Below, one piece after another: positions 57,356 to 64,000 of a stretch of 64,000 bases of DNA. Location of the stretch: contig OZ024896.1 of NCBI GenBank assembly GCA_964017195.1, forward strand, positions 31,469,430 through 31,533,429. Reading direction: 5' to 3'. A program made the translations under genes and the position numbers. Under the pieces are notes generated by a model, which saw only the letters and a program-made list of their open reading frames with translations, did no database searches and was not told the origin of the DNA. The stretch's first letter is position 1, and the number at the start of each line of letters is the position of its first letter. This DNA is from Siderastrea radians (taxonomy: Eukaryota; Cnidaria; Anthozoa; Scleractinia; Rhizangiidae).

Positions 57356-58407
57356 AAAACACAAAACCAAATGCAACAGAAGGTTGATCGAACAGCTGAA
57401 AAGGGTTATTTTATTGTTGTCTGATCAACAGTCTTGGGCAGCTTGAGCCTGCTTGCGCTTTTTCTCTTACGAAATATTGTGCAATTTCCACCAATATCTG
57501 TCATCTTTCCCTTCCCTTCCCCGCACCGGCCACCCCCCACCCCCCACCCCCGTTCTCCCATCTTCCCGTCCGCCCAAGCCAAGAAAGGAGATCCCCTCGG
57601 AAAAGTTGAGAAAACTTGCTGGGATCCCCTGCCAATAATTCGTCAAAAGAATTGTAACAAGAAAATTGCAATAAGACATGGGGCGAACAATAAATTGAAG
57701 TTGGCTACCATGACGTTCTGGCCAAATTGAAAATAAACACAAAAGCCTTTACTACAGCATGTAATGCATAAGCGAGTGTCCCTTCAACTCAGGTGGACTG
57801 GGTACAAGTATATACATGTGGACAAGGATTGTGGAGAAAACATTTCACATCAGTCAAATTTCCGAAAGATTTTCAACGCCACCAAGAACGTGATTGTCTG
57901 TTGTTAAACAGGTGAGAAGTTGCAGTGTGTCGATTATGTGATTTATAAATTCTCTTGACAGCTCGCTGTGTGATTATTGAGAAGAAAGCAGCGCTGTGAC
58001 ATAACTTGTGCATTGCACGTTGTCGCAAGCTGATGATGAAACAAGTTTGTGTGTGTGTTACAAGTTTGTCGATTCAGCCGATTACACAGGCGATATTTTT
58101 TTTATTTTTAGAACACAGATTTAAAGTTACGTTCTTTAAAGGAATTAATTAGGAAATTTAGCAGATTTCTTGCCCCTTTCGCCTGTGGCCTGCGCAGAGT
58201 TGTTGAATATATTGACATCAGCCGAATTGCATAACTGTTTAAACGTTAAATACTGTACGATAGATGAGTGTTTAACACAAAATGCTGTATTCTGCTTCTT
58301 TTTTATGTAAATCCGAGTTTCAGACTAAATGGTGATAAATTTTAGATGATTAGGTCTTAAAACCTGTAATTAACACTTCCTGACTCTAACTCGCTTAAAC
58401 AAAATGG
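57356..58407. other. Upstream region of HCCS; no gene seen
   Basis: It contains a C-rich stretch around 57,510-57,590 and a GTGTGTGT run near 58,050. A 5' non-coding HCCS exon may lie here, because the coding sequence opens right after an acceptor at 58,669. I cannot place that exon. Confidence 0.45.
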
Positions 58408-58475
58408 TGCAAACCCGGGCCACATTGGTGGGAGGACAGTGTTCTCTCTTTTGTGCCATCCCTGCTTCTGCTCCC
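58408..58475 (-). repeat. Decayed tRNA-derived SINE head
   Basis: CCCGGGCCACATTGGTGGGA and CCATCCCTGCTTCTGCTCCC match the SINE head at 59,230-59,316, with substitutions and small indels. Confidence 0.6.
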
Positions 58476-58486
58476 ACCATCCCTAG

Positions 58487-58625
58487 ACTGCGAGTAGTCT
58501 CTATTCCGGGGAGACGTGACATGAGGGGAACGTACGTCTCCCCGGAATTGCGCGCGAAGTGCGTGTGTATTTTCACCTACCCCACAATCGTTATCGCCAA
58601 AATTAGAGACTGCTCGCAGTCTACA
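58487..58625. mobile_element. MITE with AGACTGCGAGTAGTCTCT ends, about 140 bp
   Basis: The left end AGACTGCGAGTAGTCTCT and the inverse AGAGACTGCTCGCAGTCT differ at one position. CACCATCCC lies on both outer sides, a likely 9-bp target duplication. The inside holds a GGGGAGACGTG / ACGTCTCCCC hairpin. It sits just upstream of the HCCS coding start. Confidence 0.75.
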
Positions 58626-58671
58626 CCATCCCTTTCAACTTAAACATACATTCTGACTTCATCCTTTAGGG

Positions 58672-61600
58672 ATGGGTGGCACCTCATCTACTCCAGTTCC
58701 ATCTGATGGGGGCTCAAGTGTAGCAGTTGTCACTCAATCTCCGACAAGTGGGTGTCCAGTTCAACACACCATACCCCCAGCAGACAGAACGACACAGCCA
58801 TCAGTCAGTGAATGTCCAATGCATCAAGACAGGGCGAAGTCACAAGCCAGTCAGTGTCCCATGAGTGCTGGAAGTGGTTGTGACAGCAGTACAATAGATA
58901 AAGGTGGAGATGCCTTGGATCCTACCAACATGGTAACTAAGAAAGATGTAGTATATATTTTGTCATGAGTGTGAGACATAGAATAAAATCTGAGGCCCCG
59001 ACAGGAAGTGAACTCAGGTCTAACTACTGAGTTAATAAAAAATCACTTTATTTAGGTGTCACGGGTATTTAGCTAATTGGGGACAGAATGCTAATTGGGG
59101 ACACTTCCAGGATCGAATTGGAATTTGGATGTGTTGGTTTTTGAGGAGAAAGGAAAATCGGAGTACCCAGAGAAAAACCTCTCGGAGCAAAGACGAGAAC
59201 CAACAACAAACCCACAAACCCGTACCCACATAATTATGATGCCGGGTCCGGGAATCGAACCCAGGCCACATTGGTGGGAGGCGAGTGCTCTCACCACTGC
59301 GCCATCCCTGCTCCCCACACAATATGTTACTAGGAGACTCTTGGTGAGATAGGTCTGGTTTAGTTGGTCAAGAATGTGCATCCTTTATATTGCTGTGTAA
59401 AGATGAAAAAGAAATATGGTATATCTTAATTAAGCTCTCTAAAGAAATAAGAAAGATGTAGTAACTTGGTTTGTCTTAAGTCCCTGAAGGGAATTGAACC
59501 TATGAACTTCCTTAAACTGGTCATGGTAACTGTGTTACAGCTTCTTGGTAATGCAAAAACTTTAAAATTTACAACTCAGCCAATGATTACATTCAAGCTT
59601 CACTAAAATAATGTAAGCTTGTATTGTGTGGATTGTTCAACTGGAAGCCTTGTGTGAAGTAATGACTTTGGTATATCACAGCTTTTCTACATAATGTACT
59701 ATTACAAGGCAACAAACAAAATCGTTTGAGAAAAGCTTTGTAGGAAGGCCTGTGATTGGAAGAGATGAAACTGACTTGACATTTTTGTATAGGAATTTAT
59801 GGAACTGTCTCGGGATGCTTTTGCAGAAAAGCTACACCACCAATTTCTTTTTCTTCTTATGTTTTGCTATCATCATCACTTTTCAACATTTGATCACCAC
59901 TGAAATTAAATGAATGGCTGAAATTCGTTTTTTAGATGCCTCCACCAAACCAACGGCCATCCCTTGGCCAGCCTTTTTCTCTACCAATTGACCGTCAGGT
60001 GTCAAATATTCCCCGAGGAGGAACGGGAAAGGATGAGAACTGGGTGTACCCCTCTCAGCAGATGTTTTGGAATGCAATGTTGCGTAAGGGCTGGAAATGG
60101 CAGGATGATGAAGTTCAACCCAATGACATGGAAAATATCATAAAAATTCACAATGCTAATAACGAGAGTGCGTGGCAGGAGATAATGAAGTGGGAAGCGC
60201 TACATTTCAGGTAAAGCCAGTGATGCCCAGCCCCTGTCATCGTGTTGTTTCCTTAGACAAGATACTTTGCCCCACATTGTCTCTCTCCACCCAGGTGTAT
60301 AAATGGGTACTGGAGACATACTGCTGCGAGGGACTAGCATCCCATCCGGGGGGGAGTAGCAATACTCTCAGTAACTTCATGCTACAGAAACTGGGATAAG
60401 CTCCAGCCGTGTGGGCTTCCTTGGACCGAGGGCGACTTTTTATCCAGTGACACACTAGGTGTTACGCTTCTACTGACAACAGCACCAAATGGCAGCTTGT
60501 ACTTGATTCTTCATCAGCCAAAGAGTAATAGCTCAGCTGTTTAACAAATTTAACCGTTTAAGCCCCAGCATCATGATACAAATTCTCCTTACTGGTCTTG
60601 ATATATTTTGTTGAGCACTAGTTGGGAGAACGTCTTGACACATCTACACAATTCATCTTTGGTAATCATTTCTTTAATTCTCACAACCTGGATGTGTTGC
60701 ACTGCATTGATATGGTGAGGAGAAATTTGATGCTGATCGCTACTGAGGCTTAAAGGGTTAAAGTGATTCCACTGAAATAAGAGTTGTTGAACGATGTTTT
60801 TGAGACTTTCAAATTGAGTGCTACCGTATTTCTTCAAACTATTCATTGAAAAGTAAGGGTACCGATTTCTGGGCAACAATCGTGATGAAAAGAAAGGTCA
60901 TCACACTTGTCTGGGAGAAATTGACCACTTATTTCTCTGAACACTGCACCCTTAAAAGAAATCTACCAAATTTTGAATGTCCACTTGTTGCTGCCCATGC
61001 TAATGATGCGAGGAATTATGCGCAGCAAGTTTGTGCAATGCAATTCAGTGGAATCACGTTAAGACAGTCAATAACGTTTCCAGCTTAACCCTTTAAGCCC
61101 CAATAGTGACAAGCATCTAATTTCTCCTTACAATATCCATACTTGTTCAACATACAGGTCACGAGAATAAAGGAAGTGACCACCAAACACGAAATACCTT
61201 GATGTTTGTGCAAATTCTCTCAACCGGTACTGTAAGAAATGTGTGAAAAACACTAAGGAGAATATGCATATTGATATTGGGGCTTAAAGGGTAAACTTGG
61301 TGTACTGGTTGCAGTGGCAGAGACCAAGGGTGAGATTCATGAAGCCCTCCTAAGTTATGATGCATCCTAAGTATTGTTTTTGACAATAACCTATTGTTAT
61401 TCCAGCAATAGGCTATTGTTAAGAAACAATCCTTAGGATACATCTTAACTTAGGAGGGCTTTGTGAATCCAGCCCCAGGCCTCGAACCACCAACGTCCCG
61501 ATCTGAATCCAACCACTGACCACTACACTACTGCCCCCGTGAACTAGGAAGTACTGAGAAAAATGCCAAAAGTAACCCTCCAATGGCCTCGTCTGGTATC

Positions 61601-63725
61601 CCATCCAGGGGGGGAGTTAGCCTGTGTGGCAGGCACGGAAAGGGGAGGGAAAGGGGGGAGTTATTCGCGAGCACGAACCACGAGCGTAGAGTGCGAAATG
61701 AAGGGAAGAGGTAAAGGGAGAGGGCGCGCCCGCTACCAGGCCATTGTTTCATTCATTGTTGACACCTAATTAGTATGCAAGAACGAGTTGTCTGCTAGTT
61801 ATTTGTGACACGTCTACTTGTCAAAATTATCCAATCAGGTAGAGCGCAAACTGTCGTATTACTCCTGTACTTGTTAGAAATGGGAAAAATTGTTGTTGAA
61901 GGCAGAGAGCAGAGTTTCCCTCTTCATCTTCCCTCTTTCTCTTCCCTCTTCATCTCACACTCCGCGCTCGCGAATAATTTCTCCCCTTTTCCCTCCCCTT
62001 TCTGTGCCTGCCACACAGGCTAGTGGGGAGTTGTAGTACATGTTATTAGTTGTAGGTGCTTCATACAAACAAACCAAACCTGAGCACCAGTGTGATCAGA
62101 ACAGACTCAGCCTTGGTCACCAGCTTAGTTTTACGTTCTATACATTTTTGTATCTAAGAAACTCAAATCTTCTCACAGGGAATGCAGCTCACCTAAACTG
62201 CTGAGTTTTCGCGGGAAAGCAAAAGAATATTCACCAAGAGCGAGAATACGAAGCTGGCTGGGGTAAGAAGTTCTCGTTCTACACTTAGTAAAACCTTTTT
62301 AATTTTAATTGCTGTCTACTGCAACCACTCTTAAAGGGACACTGTCACGGGGATTTTTACGTTTTGGGGTGAAAATGTGCTGAAATTTGAATTAAATGCT
62401 TTTTTCACGTACACAGAGTACTCCTAGAACGTCAAGAAAAGGAAATCATATGATTTTCTCATAGGAAGAACAAACCATCGTCAGTTACTGGCGATTTTTA
62501 CACGGAACAAAGGAAAAAGTTGAAAACATCAGCCTGATGTTTTCAAGTTGTAACCATATCCATCCTAGCAATCCGCAGCAAAACACACTCAACTATAATC
62601 TCAGAGAACTGGTAGAGTAATTTTAAACGAAATTCAACCAGTATTTTTGGATTTCCGCTGATTAGAATATGTCCTTTTGCTTTTCAAAGTTATCTAGATA
62701 TTGGTGACAGTGTCCCTTTAAAGAGATGTTGTCATTATACTGGTATATCTTTCGTAATGGTACAAGTTCATCTTGGTTCCATCTTATGGCTCTTGATACG
62801 GGCCACAAATTCATATCAACACGGCGAGTCTTCATCCCGGTTCCCTCAGTTCAGTTGTGGCTCTGTATTTGTTTACATGTCTTCACACCAGTAAGAGGGA
62901 AAAAAAAGCGCTTTTCACTCGAACATTGTAGAAACACTTGTCCTGGCTCATGCTCTCTACATTTCTCTCGGGTTCTCAAATACTTGACGTATTTTATGAC
63001 AGTTAATAAAAGTTGTGCTCATGTAGCGCAAGGTCTGGTTGGCTGTTCAGCCTTTTACATGAGGTTATGTAAGCACTGGCTTGACTCCACCCAACGTTTG
63101 TTTCGTTGTACTTTGCTACATAATCAGATGCAAATACTCAGGCCCGGTCCACATTAATGCATTTTCAGAAGTTTCCGTTTTTAGATGCGCTAGATCGTAG
63201 CAAAATATCTTCCTCCATACAAGCCATTTCATATCGATTTCTCCTGTCCACGTTAATGCATTTTTATTTTAAAACGGATATCTTTTTATGCGTTTTGGGT
63301 TATTGTATACATTAAAACAATACAAAGTGCCGTCAATGTTTTCGAAAGTGCACGTTTTCATAACTGTTTTCGAACGTTGTAGAGTGGACAAAAGCAAAAT
63401 TGGAAAACGTAACAAACCGTATGCATTTTAAACGAAAACACATTAGTGTGGAGGGGACTGAAAGTACCGACCTTCTGACTTTTTTTTCCCTTTTTCCAGG
63501 TACGAGTTGCCTTTTGACCGTCACGACTGGATCATCGACCGGTGCGGCCGAGAAGTCCGATACATTATCGATTACTACGACATTGGCGACGAAGAGGCTT
63601 ACAAGAAAGGCGAGTTTGTACTTCTTGATGTCCGACCAGCTATGGATTCATTCCAAGCCGTTTTAGACAGAGCGAGAGTTTGCGTTCTTCGGTGGTCACT
63701 TTATTTTAGCAAAAAAGACGACTGA
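58672..63725 (+). CDS. HCCS: Holocytochrome c synthase (cytochrome c heme lyase)
   Basis: The enzyme attaches heme to the CXXCH cysteines of cytochrome c in the mitochondrial intermembrane space. Coding exons are 58672-58932, 59936-60210, 62179-62262 and 63500-63725 with matching phases (281 residues). The N-terminus has Cys-Pro heme-regulatory motifs (CPVQH, CPMHQ, CPMSA). Then come [31 protein letters not shown], the heme-ligand segment [10 protein letters not shown] (His near residue 158), [44 protein letters not shown] and VRYIIDYYD, ending in [10 protein letters not shown]. The usual ECPCGPSL segment reads [10 protein letters not shown] here. The C-terminal tail (about 30 residues after RPAMDS) is longer than the short human one. 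The ATG follows an acceptor directly, so a 5' UTR exon is expected upstream. Introns hold SINEs and MITEs. Confidence 0.95.
59070..59316 (-). repeat. tRNA-derived SINE
   Basis: On the minus strand it opens with GGGGAGCAGGGATGGCGCAG, including a perfect A-box TGGCGCAGTGG. A perfect B-box GGTTCGATTCC follows at tRNA spacing, then a conserved body containing AGAGGTTTTTCTCTGGGTAC and TTTTTGAGG-type sequence. The tail holds two copies of CCCCAATTAGC. It lies in HCCS intron 1. Confidence 0.85.
59470..59545 (-). repeat. Possible tRNA-like fragment
   Basis: A B-box-like GGTTCAATTCC is present on the minus strand but the A-box is weak. HCCS intron 1. Confidence 0.3.
60557..60760. mobile_element. MITE of the TTAACCCTTTAAGCCCC family
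   Basis: It starts AACCGTTTAAGCCCCAGCAT and ends GAGGCTTAAAGGGTTAA. HCCS intron 2. Confidence 0.75.
61086..61296. mobile_element. MITE of the TTAACCCTTTAAGCCCC family
   Basis: It starts TTAACCCTTTAAGCCCCAAT and ends TATTGGGGCTTAAAGGGTAA. It is the closest partner of the copy at 2,858-3,047. HCCS intron 2. Confidence 0.8.
61331..61478. mobile_element. Foldback MITE, about 148 bp
   Basis: The arms ATTCATGAAGCCCTCCTAAG and CTTAGGAGGGCTTTGTGAAT pair, as do inner ATCCTAAGTATTGTTTTTGA and facing sequence. The centre holds ATAACCTATTGTTATT. HCCS intron 2. Confidence 0.8.
61476..61545 (-). repeat. Second tRNA-derived SINE head
   Basis: Minus strand: A-box TAGTGTAGTGG and B-box GGTTCGAGGCC at tRNA spacing. 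The sequence differs from the SINE at 59.1-59.3 kb. It is joined to the foldback MITE on its left. Confidence 0.65.
61619..62022. mobile_element. Inverted-repeat element with AGCCTGTGTGGCAGGCAC ends, about 400 bp
   Basis: The left arm AGCCTGTGTGGCAGGCAC then GGAAAGGGGAGGGAAA is inverted at the right end as TTTCCCTCCCCTTTCTGTGC then CTGCCACACAGGCTA. The arms stay similar for about 90 bp, through ATTATTCGCGAGC. HCCS intron 2, ending about 160 bp before exon 3. Confidence 0.75.
62335..62717. mobile_element. TTAA-flanked MITE with AGGGACACTGTCAC ends, about 383 bp
   Basis: Perfect 14-bp inverted ends and TTAA on both sides (62,331-62,334 and 62,718-62,721). This fits piggyBac- or Kolobok-type mobilisation. 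HCCS intron 3. Confidence 0.8.
63142..63462. mobile_element. MITE with GGTCCACATTAATGCATTTTC ends
   Basis: The left end GGTCCACATTAATGCATTTT is matched by a diverged inverse, GAAAACACATTAGTGTGGA, near 63,437. It ends about 40 bp before the acceptor of the last HCCS exon. Confidence 0.6.
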
Positions 63726-63839
63726 ATTGCACACAACTGTATTTCTTCAACGTGGGGATCAAAGAGTTACAGACATCCAAAGATTTCCTTCACATGAAAG
63801 AAGAAAGTCTGCAAACTCATGCAAATTCCAAAAGGTTTA

Positions 63840-63956
63840 GGCCCGTTTCAAACGTTGAACTTTTCATGTGCCGAGTGTAACGCAAATCAGACAAAACAAT
63901 AACCTTACTCATTGTATTAGATTGAGCACTTGAGAAGTTTGACGTTTGAAACGGGA
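63840..63956. mobile_element. Foldback MITE, about 117 bp
   Basis: The arms GGCCCGTTTCAAACGTTGAA and GACGTTTGAAACGGGAC pair. The inner CTTTTCATGTGCCGAG and facing GAGCACTTGAGAAG pair partly. It lies just beyond the HCCS stop, probably in its 3' UTR. Confidence 0.7.
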
Positions 63957-64000
63957 CTTGCAAACTTGTACTTTCACAATTCTTTCAGTTTCTTTGAAAT

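Noticed and set aside
59059..59381. Minus-strand ORFs of 87-96 codons ([16 protein letters not shown])
   Set aside because: These are translations of the SINE.

Overview
The window looks like nuclear DNA of an anthozoan cnidarian, most likely a stony coral. It is AT-rich and full of short foldback and inverted-repeat elements, and it carries tRNA-derived SINEs of a type I associate with corals and sea anemones. Its genes are clearly animal genes with spliceosomal introns. The species call is inference; the gene families are read directly from the translations.

Layout, left to right. (1) About 2.8-22.0 kb, minus strand: the autophagy scaffold RB1CC1/FIP200. I could place 17 coding exons with matching splice phases (1,099 codons). 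The C-terminal claw domain was not found, so the gene probably runs off the left edge. Its introns are packed with non-autonomous DNA transposons and near-perfect palindromes. (2) 23.7-25.0 kb, minus strand: a single-exon S-adenosylmethionine synthetase with a presequence that looks mitochondrial and several changed signature residues. (3) 25.4-30.8 kb, plus strand: a complete 1,771-residue NALCN-type four-domain cation channel in one uninterrupted exon, with an all-glutamate (EEEE) pore ring and a TATA box. These two intronless genes are divergent and share a 480-bp intergenic region. (4) 31-35.5 kb: repeats, including a 1.5-kb hAT-like element. (5) 35.6-37.2 kb, minus strand: a secreted two-domain SUEL/rhamnose-binding lectin in four exons. 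(6) 39.3-42.3 kb and 51.9-55.0 kb: copies of one diverged non-coding module, apparently an old tandem array. (7) 43,035-51,762: an 8.7-kb element with matching inverted termini, a 6-bp target duplication (TTTACA) and arrays of subterminal CACTGGGT repeats. It encodes an intact five-exon, 1,779-residue protein with a BED-like zinc finger, a Cys/His cluster and an NHL-like beta-propeller. I do not recognise its superfamily. (8) 55.6-55.9 kb: a stray, partly frameshifted copy of a lectin exon. (9) 58.7-63.7 kb, plus strand: holocytochrome c synthase (HCCS) in four coding exons.

The genes do not form an operon or pathway. HCCS and possibly the SAM synthetase act in mitochondria, but they are far apart and no joint regulation is visible. 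The most unusual items are the 8.7-kb element, the intronless EEEE NALCN gene and the SAM synthetase with a possible mitochondrial presequence.
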